Source of the DNA: Buddleja alternifolia
Lineage: Eukaryota; Streptophyta; Magnoliopsida; Lamiales; Scrophulariaceae
DNA length: 64,000 bases
NCBI GenBank assembly: GCA_019426215.1
Contig: CM033401.1
Location: 9,057,134 to 9,121,133 of the forward strand
Direction: 5' to 3'
The translations under genes were made by a program, and so were the position numbers. Of this stretch, positions 11,211 to 22,511 are shown one piece after another; within the stretch, counting starts at the first letter, position 1; each line of letters begins with the position of its first letter. The notes under the pieces were generated by a model. That model did not search any database, had not been told where the DNA came from, and saw nothing but the letters and a program-made list of their open reading frames with translations.

Positions 11211-11697
11211 GGTTCAATTTGGGTACCTAGCTTGACCAAAATATGTGGCTTGATCTGTATTATTGAATTATGAAATATGAATATAAAACAATGTAGATTA
11301 TATTAATTAGAAAGGCAGTGAACACGAATAATAAAGTTTGAACACAATTTTTATTACTTTTTCATTTTAAAAATATTGATGTATTAAAATCAATTAATTA
11401 CAACAAATTTTTATCGAAATTACGAGTGGGGAAATAATGATATATAAACAATTATATATAGCATTGTTGTTTGATTATTTACACCCGTCTAGAAGTATTT
11501 ATCTTTATTTTGCTAAAAAAAATTTCAATACAATCATAATATGTATTGTAGTCTAGTCTATACTAAATGTAATAAAATCAAACAAGTAAATATATCATAA
11601 ATCAATGATAATGATCTGTGTCGTTTTCCTTCAAGTAAACAAACCAACACAATAGGAGCTACAGGTATAGTATTAGGTACTTTCTTAGATGATCAAG

Positions 11698-11965
11698 TCT
11701 TACGTAACTCAAAGGTTTAATTGTAGGGTCGTATCCCTTTGGATTATACTAGAAGATACTCCAATTTATAGAGAAAATTTACATTGAATCTATAGAATAA
11801 AATCACTCGTCTCCAATGTTTAAGTATTTCCCTCTCTAGAAATTCATAGACTCTAGTGATTTTATTTTATAGATTCAATGTAAGTTCTCTCTATAAATTG
11901 GAGCATCTTCTAGTACGATTCTACGATTCTAAAAATATAATTAAACATTTAAACTACGTAAGATC
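11698..11965. mobile_element. Long-hairpin MITE-like element
   Basis: The left half (CTTACGTAACTCAAAGGTTT through ACTAGAAGATACTCC) is repeated inverted in the right half (GGAGCATCTTCTAGT through ACTACGTAAG). The arms pair over most of the 268 bp. No clear target duplication was found, so the class is unassigned. Confidence 0.65.
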
Positions 11966-12313
11966 CTTCAATGAGGTATGAATACAGCTTGGTCAAATAA
12001 CTAAGTACAATCTATAATATCATTATTTTGGGTCATGCTAGACGATCGCTGCATATTGATTCGTTCGATGAAAAACAATCCTGATTAGATAATTAAGAAT
12101 AATATAATATTTGGTGAGGAGAAAAAGGCGTTGGGGGTTGGACAGAGAGAAGAAGACTAAAGAATAAGATGGTGAGTTGGGAGTTGTATTTTTGTGGGGT
12201 TGGAGTCCGCTGGGTGTTCCATTGTGCAGTCATCCTTCCGCCACCCAACTTAGACCCATGGGGCCCACTCTCCCATTTACCCAACTAATCAAATCTTGGT
12301 ACCAAGAGTCGAA

Positions 12314-12587
12314 TTTATTGAAGTCTATATGCCAAAATATAGGAAAATTCTATGTCACACCGGTACCAATAGTTCCGATGTGGCATAGACCATTGGATAA
12401 GAGATATTTTAGTAAATATCTACTCTTATTTGAGGGATCCAATGGTCTATCTCATCCAATGGTCTATGCCACACCGAGACCAGTGATACCGATGTGGCAT
12501 AGAACTACCCCAAAATATATATTCCATATTGTTGATAATTTTATTGAAGTCTATATGCCAAAATATATATTCCATATTGTTGATAAT
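12314..12587. repeat. 48-bp tandem duplication, first copy split by a MITE
   Basis: The unit beginning TTTATTGAAGTCTATATGCC and ending TTGTTGATAAT-like sequence is present uninterrupted at 12540-12587. The first copy is split into 12314-12341 and 12511-12538 by the 169-bp MITE. The second copy therefore preserves the empty insertion site. Confidence 0.85.
12342..12510. mobile_element. Mutator-like MITE, copy 2 of the family
   Basis: This 169-bp element has the same inverted ends as copy 1 (ATTCTATGTCACACCGGTAC and its partner). It is flanked by the 9-bp duplication CAAAATATA (12333-12341 and 12511-12519; one further C could belong to it). The adjacent unoccupied duplicate at 12540-12587 confirms the insertion boundaries. 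Confidence 0.9.
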
Positions 12588-12738
12588 GAGAGCGTGGTTG
12601 TAAATATATCCTCATCAACTCTGCTCTCACGTCGTATAATGATCATCTAGTCTCGATGACATCAATCCACAATAGGATGACCTTGCAGACTGCAATAAGA
12701 GCATAAAAATAGGGTAATTTACTTATTCAGATTATATA

Positions 12739-13783
12739 TGAGTAAAGATAATAATCCACTCGAACTTTTTGAGTTTTGACACTTTTTTATATTTACACTT
12801 TTTGATTTCAACTTCACGGGTTTTACACTTTCTTATATATTAGCATATTTCGATGGAATATTCCGCCGGAATTTCAGTACATGCGGCAGAGTGAGATAAA
12901 AAAGTGTAAAAAATAAAGTTGGACAAAAGAGTGTAAAAAAAATAATATGAATAAAAAAGTGTAAAAAGAAAGTTTGTTTATTCCGCTAAAATAGAGGTAG
13001 TGACATTTTCTCATCCAAACTATTCGGATTTTTGCATTATTGTAAACAAACTTTATTTTTTTGTCACTTTTTTATCCAAACTACATTGATTTTTATAAAA
13101 TTTTATATTTTAACATTTTTCGGCGAAATAGTGGGAGTATTCCGTCGTGGTTCCATCATAAATATCACATATGGTCTTTTTAAGGATAAATATGAAATTT
13201 TATTAATTGAAACAATAATTTGTTGTGGTTTCGCTATTTTGAATTCTAATATTCAAAGTCTTATTTCAACTTAAAAGGGTAAAAATAGTGAACCACAAGT
13301 TTCATTAAATGTCATTTCTACTCTTAAAAGGGTCATATGTAATGTATGTAATGAAATTCCGGCGAATATTCTGCCCAAAAATGCTAAAAGTATAAAATTT
13401 TGTAAAAATTCGTGTAATACAGATAAGAAAGTATAATATTTTGTAAAAATTCATATTTATCCTTAAAAGGATCGCATGTGATATTTATGATGGAACCACG
13501 ACGGAATACTCCCCCTATTTCGTCGAAAAATGCTAAAATATAAAATTTTATAAAACTCAATGTAGTTTGGATAAAAAGTGCAAAAAAAAAAAAGTTTGTT
13601 TACAATAGTGCAAAAATCCGACTAGTTTGGATGAGAAAATGTTATTACTCGGCCGGAATATGCTAATATATAAAAAAGTGTAAACCCCGTAAAATTAAGA
13701 TAAAAATATGTAAAAATAAATAAAAAATTATATAAAAAAGAGCCAAACCTCGAAAAATTCGAGTGGGTTACTGTCATTAACCC
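12739..13783. mobile_element. Foldback element with about 400-bp inverted arms, Mutator-like
   Basis: The outer third on each side is an imperfect inverted repeat. For example, the left arm at about 13130-13190 (GTATTCCGTCGTGGTTCCATC) is mirrored at about 13487-13520. The outer tips around CCACTCGAA pair with TTCGAGTGG near 13760. A 9-bp duplication with one mismatch flanks it (GATTATATA at 12730-12738, GATTAAATA at 13784-13792). The centre is AT-rich and carries no transposase. Many (A/T)AAAGTGTAAAA phrases repeat within the arms. Confidence 0.75.
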
Positions 13784-13792
13784 GATTAAATA

Positions 13793-14830
13793 AATCACTG
13801 AATGTTTCTTACGTTTGAACTACAATAATCATGTTAATTCTAATGTTTTAATCATGCTGGTTATGTTTAGATAATTATTTTAATTTTATTAATGCATAAT
13901 CTAAAATGCTCTAACGTTCAAGTCTTTCGAGATTTTAATTACATTCTTGTAACCCTATTTTCACACTATTACGCTCGTTCTCGCTCTCTATGTCTTTGTC
14001 ATTTGGTGCCTTCCATTTGACAAGTGCATCTAGTGGGAGTATTTCTTAACAACCTTTAATTAAAAATAAATAAAAATTATTGTTCTAATCATTTGAGAAT
14101 ATTAAAGCAAAAACATGTAAAATATAATCCCCCAAATGCCAGCTCATAAGATTGTTCCATTTCATTGTTGGGTTCAGTCCACAATCTTCACATTGTTAAT
14201 CAATTTAATCCATTAGTGGTCGTGTTAATTAATTAGAGCTCCAATGCTGCCATGGGACGATAAAAGTTGTCTACATTCTTTGTTTATATAAATAATTGTT
14301 TGGCAAATAATTTGCTTACGTACAATAATTGGTTGTTTGAAGTTTTAATCATGGAGATTGTTACTTGGCTTGTTTGGCCGTAGATGAAAGAATTTGTCTA
14401 CAAATAATTCAATCAATAATAACAACTAATTACGAGTGCATATGGAGTGGAGTGGAGAGGAGTCGAGCCGATTCGACAATAACTCAATTTGAACTTAAGC
14501 GCTATTATTTATGAGTTAGCGAACTACATAATTAATATAGTATTTAACGAAAGAATATGTATTTCAAAAGCTTGAGCTATTTTCTTGCGTACGAATTGAA
14601 TTCGAATCGAGAAATTTCGATCGAGTTCCAACTAATGTGCAGTTAATACCACTAACTATTTGGTATTTTGATATTAAATTGTTTCTCTAGACAAAGTTCA
14701 TAGCTAAAAGAGATTTTGAGCTTAAATGGATTAATGTTGATTGTGATTTTATAGGACTCGGATTGATTGATCAAGAGCATGCTTAAAAATGCTTTTTGCA
14801 AGTATATCTATGGTGAAAATTGTTGGTTAG
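13793..14830. other. AT-rich intergenic sequence with a decayed CGAG-type repeat
   Basis: At about 14450-14640 there are GTCGAGCCGATTCGAC-like phrases reminiscent of the CGAG-rich repeat family. The rest is AT-rich and has no recognisable gene. Confidence 0.35.
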
Positions 14831-14838
14831 GTTCTCAT

Positions 14839-16585
14839 TAGGGGTGGCAAAATGGTTTTGGACCCATGGGTCCAACCCAACCCAATAGGTTTTGGGTTGG
14901 GTCCAAGGAAGTTTTTATTGAGTAGACTTGGGTTGGGTTCTATTGAGTCCAAAAAAAATTTAGGTCCGACTTCCAACTTGGGTCCACTATGGGTCCAACT
15001 TGGGTCCACTCTGGGTCCTAAATGGGTTCAAGTTGGGTTCAACATGTAAAAATTATTTTTTTAAAAAACTTATAAATAATTCTAATATCAAATATACATA
15101 TTTACACACACTACACACATTTACACACACTACACATATTTTACACACACTGCACATATTTTACACACACATTTTAACGCATTTTAAAGTGCGTGATGGG
15201 TGTGTAAAAATATGTGTAGTGCGTGTAAAAATATGTAATGTGCGTAAAATATGTGTACTATATGTAAAATGTGTGTAGTTATTGTGAAAAGATGTGTAGT
15301 ACGTGTAAAATATGTGTAGTGTGTATCAAAATATGTGTAGTGCGTGAAAATGTGTGTAGTGTGTGAAAATATGTGTAGTGTGTGAAAATGTGTGTAGTGC
15401 ATGAAAATGTGTGTAGTGTGTGAAAAATGTGTGATGTGTGTGTGAAAATATGTGTAGTGTGTGTGAAAATGTGTGTAGTGCATGAAAATATGTGTAGTGT
15501 GTGTGAAAATGTGTGTAGTGCATGAAAATGTGTGTAGTATGTGAAAAATGTGTGATGTGTGTGTGAAAATATGTGTACTGTGTGTAAAATGTATGATGTG
15601 TGTGTGAAAATATGTGTAGTGTGTCAAAATATGTGTAGTATGTGTGAAAATATATGTAGTGTGTGAAAATATGTGTAGTGTGTGAAAATATGTGATGTGT
15701 GTGAAAATGTGTGTGGTGTGTGAAAATGTGTAGTATATGTAAAATGTGTGTAGTAGTGTGAAAAGATGTGTAGTATGTGTAAAATATGTGTAGTGTGTAT
15801 GAAAATGTGTGTAGTCCGTGAAAATGTATGTAGTGTGTGAAAAATGTGTGATGTGTGTGTGAAAATATGTGTAGTGTGTGAAAATATGTGTAGTGTGTGT
15901 GAAAATGTGTGAAGTGCATGAAAATATGTGTAGTGTGTGAAAAATGTGTGTAGTGTGTGTGAAAATATGTGTAGAGTGTGAGAAAATGTGTAGTGTGCGT
16001 GAAAATGTGTGTAATATGCGTGAAAATGTGTGTAGTGTGCGTGAAAATATGTGTATTGTGTGTGAAAATGTGTGTAGTGTGTGAAAAATGTGTGGTGTGT
16101 GTGTGAAAATACGTGTAGTGTGTGTGAAAATATGTGATGGGTGTGTGAAAATATGTGTAGTGTGTGAAAATATGTGTAGTGCATGAAAATGTGTATATAA
16201 TGTGTGAAAATATGTGTAGTGTGTGAAAATGTGTGTAGTGTGTGAAAAATGTATGGTGTGTGTGAAAAATGTGTAGTGTGTGTGAAAATGTGTTGTGTGT
16301 GTAAAAAATGTATTATGTGTGTAGAAAGTATGTATGTGTGTTAAACTCTATTTGACTTGATTCCATTTTGGGTCTACTTTGGGTCTAAATTGGGTCCACT
16401 CTGGGTCCTGGTTGGGTCCACTCTGGGTCCTTATATAAAACTTAGTTGGACCCAACCCAACCCAACTCGGACCCAACCCATATTGGACCCATGAACTTGG
16501 ACCCATCATGGACCCAACCCATCATGGACCCGACCCAGTTGGATCCGACCCAAACAAGACCCGACCCACCCATTTGCCACCCCTA
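14839..16585. mobile_element. Non-autonomous hAT-like element, 1.75 kb, minisatellite-filled
   Basis: A perfect 8-bp duplication, GTTCTCAT, flanks it (14831-14838 and 16586-16593). The ends are TAGGGGTGGCAAAATGG and the matching inverted CCATTTGCCACCCCTA. Just inside both ends, TTGGGTCCA-type motifs are repeated many times, on the right as inverted GGACCCAACCCA. The whole centre is a minisatellite (15190-16330). No transposase is present. It abuts the left edge of the LINE remnant. Confidence 0.9.
15190..16330. repeat. Minisatellite array, about 20-bp unit GTGTGAAAATATGTGTAGT
   Basis: Variants of the unit GTGTGAAAATRTGTGTAGT follow one another for about 1.1 kb, with small length changes. Because stop codons are rare in this repeat, its minus strand stays open for long stretches and would read as His/Thr/Tyr/Phe-rich peptides. 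I regard these frames as artefacts of the repeat. The array lies wholly inside the hAT-like element. Confidence 0.9.
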
Positions 16586-16593
16586 GTTCTCAT

Positions 16594-17445
16594 GCTATCG
16601 CACAGCCCAGGGATACAAGATACTCATTAAATTCTCTTTTTGCTCATGAGCTTCTTCATACGATGAATTCAAGACGATCTCATCAGTATTTTATGACAAT
16701 GAAATTGGATATTGAAAAAGCTTACGACACTTTAGAATGGGATTTCATTAAATTTGCTTTGCAAAAATACAGCTTTCCGGTCAAGACAAATGATTTGATT
16801 CTTAGATGTGTGTCAACCGTCTCGTATAGTGTACGTATAAACGAAGTCGATTCTCCAGCTTGGACTCCACAAAGGGGTATGCGGCTGGGAGATCTGCTAT
16901 CCCCATACCTGATTATTTTGTGCTTGGATTTTCTCGTTTTAAATTGGTCCGGGGTGCTGGATCTGTGGATTTTGAACCGCTCAAAATTAGCACCAGCGGT
17001 CCGATTATTCCTATTTTGGCTTTTGGGGATGACTGCTTTATTTTCTCAAAAATCATAGGGTTTCTTGTCTAATCTCCTTTCCAACTTTTCGAGAGCGTCT
17101 GTACTTAAAATGAATTGGAAGAAGTCGAAGATTTATTTATCCAAAAATACCCCTTGACGACTCTAATTCACCCTATTCCGTCAAATGGGTTTAACCCGGG
17201 GTGCATTTGGTGAGAAATATTTGGGTATTCCATTTTGTCGAGGACGTATTTCGGCGTCTATGTGTACCGAATTCTTAGAAAAAGTTCAAAATCGAATTTA
17301 AATTTGGTACACAAAAAATCTGTCGTACGCGGGAAGGGAAATCCTCATTAAGCATGTTCTTAGTTGCCTGCCCCAATATCGTGTGCATTTTCTAAAATTG
17401 CCTATGGTAACCTTAAATACGATTCATCAAATGTGAAAAAGATTC
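16594..17445 (+). pseudogene. L1-type LINE remnant, part 1: reverse transcriptase
   Basis: Frames joined by frameshifts show reverse transcriptase blocks of plant L1-like LINEs: FAHELLHTM, KLDIEKAYDTLEWDFI (motif A), RLGDLLSPYLIIL (the QGDPLSPYLF block), then AFGDDCFIF in another frame (the FADD catalytic box, with Gly for Ala). YLGIPFCRGRISA and LSYAGREILIKHV follow toward 17400. Internal stops make it non-functional. It is cut at 17445 by a Copia insertion and resumes at 22512. The 5' boundary is not clear; the hAT-like element sits immediately to the left. Confidence 0.85.
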
Positions 17446-18394
17446 TGCTGACCTTTTCAGTTCTCTCATCCTTCAGTTTTGACGATGATAAGGGAATTGT
17501 TTGATTGTCACTAATTTCTCTCAATTTGTTTTTGCAGAAACTATTCTGGAATTTCGCAGGAACCATTCTGGAACTACATTTGGAAAGTACATCTCATAAA
17601 GATCTCATCTTCCACAAGAATTTAAGGGAAATATTTTTGTTTATCCCCCTTTCCTTTTATATAGATATTCTGCACATGTTTTATATGCTTCATATATATA
17701 CCTTGCCAAATCAGAATTAATTAATGATATCTGTTTATAAGGAAAGTCAAAGATCTCATATTGCTGGAATTTCATTTAAGGGAAGCATCCATTTTATGGA
17801 AGGAGCCGTTATCCCTTATTCTCTTTCCTTTATCGTGCTTTATGATCTACCTATATATACGTGCTTTATTCATTTCAGAAAATAACGAATTCTACAAGCA
17901 TCATTCAGCATACTATTGATAAAATTGTTCTGTGCGTTTTAGGTACTTTTTCCAGTTAAGTTCCAGTGAGGAAGGAGTGGTACCAGAGAGTGCTTGGAGT
18001 TCTGAGTGACATACACGAGTGGTCAAGTGAAGCGTTCGAGTCGAGTCTCTCATAATTTTCTTTTGGAGTCGTTGTTTGTGGTTTTACCATCTGGTTCCAC
18101 CGATTTGTTCCAAGGGTGTAGTAAAGTAACACTCACTTCATTGTACTTAGTGTGTATTGTCCTTTTACGTTTGTAGTGACTGAATTCACCTTTGCGATTC
18201 AGCACTTAGTTTTATTCTTTCATCTTTTGTAATTCTTCCTTTTGGATTCTGTTTCTGGAACTTGCAAAGTTCCAATGTTATTTTATTTAAGTATTTTTCA
18301 GTTAAGCCTTTGGTACTTTATAATTCCGTTGTGCATTCTAACGCATTTTTTAATACCCTAATTTACCCCCCTCTTAGGCATATCTTGAGTTACA
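17446..18394 (+). repeat. 5' LTR of the SIRE-like Copia element
   Basis: It starts TGCTGACC, ends TTACA, and is followed by the primer-binding site. It aligns along its whole length with 21569-22511, with scattered substitutions. Confidence 0.9.
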
Positions 18395-18396
18395 TT

Positions 18397-18409
18397 TGGC
18401 ATCAGAGCC
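18397..18409 (+). other. Primer-binding site (initiator Met tRNA type)
   Basis: TGGCATCAGAGCC lies two bases after the 5' LTR. It differs at one base from the usual plant TGGTATCAGAGC site. Confidence 0.8.
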
Positions 18410-18456
18410 AGGTGGCTCATTTCTAATGGTTTAACCACCCGAGTCAAAAGATCTAT

Positions 18457-21310
18457 ATGGCCGCCTCCATTTTTTATATGTATGCAGAGGGGCAATCTCA
18501 CTCCCGTCCCCCACTCTTCGACGGTTCAAATTATGCCACCTAGAAGAATCGGTTGGAAGAGTATTTTATTTTCATTGATTTCAAACTTTAAAAAATCGTC
18601 ATGAAAGGACCTACAATTCCAATGAAGAAAGTTGATGGACAAAACGTTCCAAAAGATTGGGATGACTTTAATAGCATGATGAGGAGATTCTACAAATGAG
18701 TACAACTGTCTTATGGTAAACAAACAGGTATCTATTGAATCGAAATCTGATTTAAATTATTCTAATGATGATACCACTGAAAATTCCGACTTATATGATA
18801 TTCTTAAAAATTATGAGAATCAGATCAAAAACTTGATTTATAAAAATAAATTGCTTCAAAGTCAACTCAAAAAATTCTCTTGGAACCAAAGTTTGATGAT
18901 CTCATAAAAGATAAAATTTGCCTTGAAAAAGAAAATAGAGTATCTATTTGAAGAAAACACTTTTGTGTGGAAACAAGTTTCTGATTTGAAAAATCAAGTC
19001 AAAGGAAAAGATGTCATGCACACACCACATATACATCATAATCATACTTGTCATGCATCTACTTCTAGAACATTTTCCAACTTTCAACACTAATTTGTGA
19101 AAACTACTCATGATCAGGCTCATCGTACTGAAACCAAAAATGATACCACTCATTATCATGTTCATCGTGCTGAAACCAGAAAGAACACTGCCTCTTATAA
19201 AGTCTGTCATACATGCGGTAGAAATGGTCATATTACATGTAGGTGTTGCTTAAAAAAGGATAATGGTACCAAAAGTCAACTACGCTAACTTTGCAGGACC
19301 CATAGATAAATGGGTACCAAAACAAAAATAGCAATTATTGCAGGAACCGCCGAACTAAGCCAGGAAGAACAAATGGTCCTTAGACAATGGATATTCCAGG
19401 CATCGGACCAGTGACATCTCCACATCCATCATCCTCGGCGCTTTCACTGGTGGTAAAGTCTCATTCACAAATAATACAAAAGAAACAATTGTTGGTAAGA
19501 GATCTATTGGTAAGAATGGGTCCACTATTATCGATGAAGTTTGTTTAGTTGAGGGCTTGAAACGTAACTTGCTTAGCAAAAGTCAATAATGCAATAAGGG
19601 TTATCAAATCCAATTTTTTCCAAGTCATTACTCTTTTATGCAAAACAATGAATTGATCTTCAATGCCTCTCGTGATGGAAATGTTTACTGCATAAATCTG
19701 GATGAACTTGCCGAACAAAAGGTAAAGTGTCTGATAGTTGCAAATGAAGGAAATGAGACTTGGCATCGGAGAGTTTGGCCTGCCAACATGGAACTTCTTC
19801 ATCTCGACCTTTTGAGTCCTATGAAAACTGCTTCTATGGCTGGTTACTTAAATCGGAGTAAATCTTATCGTATTTTTAACAAATGTAAAAGCATTATTCA
19901 AAAACCTATAAATGTCACATTTGATGAAACTCACTCTCTTTTAGCCAAATTTACTTTGAGCTCAAAACCTGCAGCTATTCCAGAATTATCAAGCAACACT
20001 GAAGCAGAACCTGAGCAAAAGAACTTGGATTTTCCAGATGAGAATGTTAATACCGGTGGAACTTCCAGTTCTCTTGAGCCTAAACCAGAACCTTCATACC
20101 TGAATAGCTCTTCTACTCCTAAAAAGAGAAAATATAAGTATGCGTCCAGTCATCCTACCAGTGTTATTATGGAAAATTCAGCAGTCGGTATCACCACTAG
20201 ATCCAGCTTAAAGAAGGATGTTGGAAGTTATGGTTTCCTGTCCCATACTGAGCTTATCAATGTTGAAAAGGGTTTTAATGATGAATCGTGGGTCAAAACC
20301 ATGAAAGAGGAACTTGTCCAGTTTGACAGGAATCAAGTTTGGAATCTAGTCAAAAGACCTACAAATCATCTGATTATTGGCACCAAATGGATTTTTAGGA
20401 ACAATCTTGATGAAAATGGTATACAATAGGAATTTGAGATGAGCTTTATGGGAGAATTGAAATTTTTTTCTCGAAATACAAGTGAAACAGACCAAGAATG
20501 AAACCTTCATATCTCAAGAGAAATATACCAGGAAACTTCTCTGGAAGTTCCAGATGGATGAGTGTAACCCTCTCTCTACCCCCATGTGCACATGCACCAA
20601 ACTTGATAATAATGAAACAGGTAAACTTGTTGATGATAGACATTTTCAAGATATGATTTGTAGCTTGTTCTACTTAACTACAAGTCGTCCGGATATTATG
20701 TTTTCTACTTGCCTTTGTGCTTGTTTTCAATCTAACACTAAAAAATCTCATTTACTTGCTCTTAAATGAATTCGTAGTTATCTAAATGGCACTATAAATT
20801 TTGATCTCTGATATCCAGTATCTATCGATTTTAATCTCCTTGGATATTTCGATGCTGATTATACTTGTTGTAGGATGGATCGAAAAAGTACCAACGGTAC
20901 TTGTCAATTTTTAGGGGAAAGTTTAGTGGCTTGGTATAGTAAGATACAAAGTTCAGTTACTCTTTCATCCAATGTAGCCGAGTATATGGCTCTTGGTCAT
21001 TGTTGTGCTCAATTACTCTGCATGAAACAAACTTTGCATGATTTGCATTTTGATCACATTCCCATTTTATGTGATAACACTAGTGCCATCAGCATCACTA
21101 AAAATTTAGTGCATAATTCTCGTACCAAGCATATTGAAGTTAAACATCACTTCATCCTTGATCATGTTCAAAAAGGTGATGTTTCTATTAATTTTATTAG
21201 CACTGATTTACAACTAGATGATATCTTCACTGCTCTTAGAAATGTTAGATTTTCGGTTTTAAGTTCTAATCTTAGTATTATGGATCTTCCTAAGTTTGTG
21301 CACGCCTGAT
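18457..21310 (+). pseudogene. Broken gag-pol of the SIRE-like Copia element
   Basis: The pieces run in order. A gag start with the MYAEGQSHSRPPLFDG motif (from 18457) soon hits stops. A CX2CX4HX4C zinc knuckle (CHTCGRNGHITCRC) lies near 19200-19245. A linker with KPINVTFDE follows near 19900. The start of the reverse transcriptase (WVKTMKEELVQF, IIGTKWIFRN) is near 20290-20400. RNase H pieces follow (TSRPDIMFST near 20680, DRKSTNGTC near 20875, TKHIEVKHHFI near 21125). Protease, integrase core and the reverse transcriptase YVDD region are missing or unrecognisable. Stops and deletions are numerous. Confidence 0.85.
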
Positions 21311-21568
21311 ATCTTTACATTTCTGGCACTTAAATTCTTTTTGATGATGAAGGGGGAGAGAAACGGTACCTCATTATGGTCCTTTATATAGTCCTCTATT
21401 ATTATATATGCTCTGTGATCTATTATATTTTGCTTCTTGGCAATTATTATTTAGACAGGGGGAGGAATCAATTACTCCGGGGGAGCTCCTGGTAAGATCG
21501 TTCCAATCAATACTCTATTGTCCTGAGAGAGGTATCTCATTCCTTATCATCATCAAAACGGAGGAGAT

Positions 21569-22511
21569 TGTTGACCTTTTTTGTTTTCTCATCCTTCAGT
21601 TTTGACGATGACAAAGGACTTGTTTGATTATCATTATTTTTTCTCTATTTGTTTTTGCAGGAACTGTTCTGCGATTTCGCAGGAATCATTCTGGAACTAC
21701 ATTTGGAAAATACATCTCATAAAGATCTCATCTTCCACAAGTATGTAAGGAAAATATTTTTGTCTATCCTCATTGCCTTTTATATAGATATTCTACACAT
21801 GTTTTATATGCTTCATATACCTTGCCAAATCAGAATAAATTAATGATATCTATTTATAAGGAAAGTCAAAGACCCATATTGCTGGAATTACATTCAAGGG
21901 AAGCAACCATTTTATGGAAGGGACCGTTATTCCTTATTTTCTTTCCCTTATCGTGCATTATGATCTACCTATATATACGTGCTTTATTCATTTCAGAAAA
22001 TAACGAATTCTACAAGCATCATTCAGCATACTATTGATAAAATTGTTATGTGTGTTTTAGGTACTTTCTCCAGTTAAGTTCCAGTAAGGAAGGAGCGGTA
22101 CCATAGAGTGATTGGAGTTCTGAGTGACATACACGAGTGGTTAAGTGAAGCGTTCAAGTCGAGTCTCTCATTATTTCCTTTTGGGGTCGTTGTTTGTGGA
22201 TTTACCATCTGGTTCCACCGGTTTGTTTCAAGGGTGTAGTAGAGTGACACTCATTTCATTGTACTGAGTGTGTATTATCCTTCTACATTTGTAGTGACTG
22301 AATTCACCTCTGTGATTTAGCACTTAGTTTTATTCTTTCATCTTTTGTAATTCTTCCTTTTGGATTTGGTTTCTGGAACTTGCAAAGTTCCAGTGGTATT
22401 TTATTTAAGTACTTTTCAGTTAAGCCTTTGGTACTTTATAATTCCGCTGTGCATAGAGCACATTTTTTAATACCCTAATTCACCCCCCTCTTAGGCATAT
22501 CATGAGTTACA
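21569..22511 (+). repeat. 3' LTR of the SIRE-like Copia element
   Basis: It begins TGTTGACC just after the purine-rich GGAGGAGA tract and ends GAGTTACA before the target duplication GATTC. Confidence 0.9.

Larger units (their letters stand above)
17446..22511 (+). mobile_element. SIRE/Maximus-like Copia LTR retrotransposon nested in the LINE
   Basis: Two similar LTRs (17446-18394, 949 bp; 21569-22511, 943 bp) begin TGYTGACC and end GAGTTACA. They are flanked by the perfect 5-bp duplication GATTC (17441-17445 and 22512-22516). The interior has a methionine-tRNA primer-binding site, decayed gag, zinc knuckle, reverse transcriptase and RNase H pieces, and a polypurine tract near 21555-21568. 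Most of the integrase and much of the reverse transcriptase are missing, so it cannot move on its own. The LTRs differ at scattered sites, indicating an older insertion than the Copia element at 32 kb. Confidence 0.92.

Noticed and set aside
15184..16184. Three long minus-strand frames rich in His, Thr, Tyr and Phe
   Set aside because: They are translations of the 20-bp minisatellite inside a hAT-like element and have no start context or homology.
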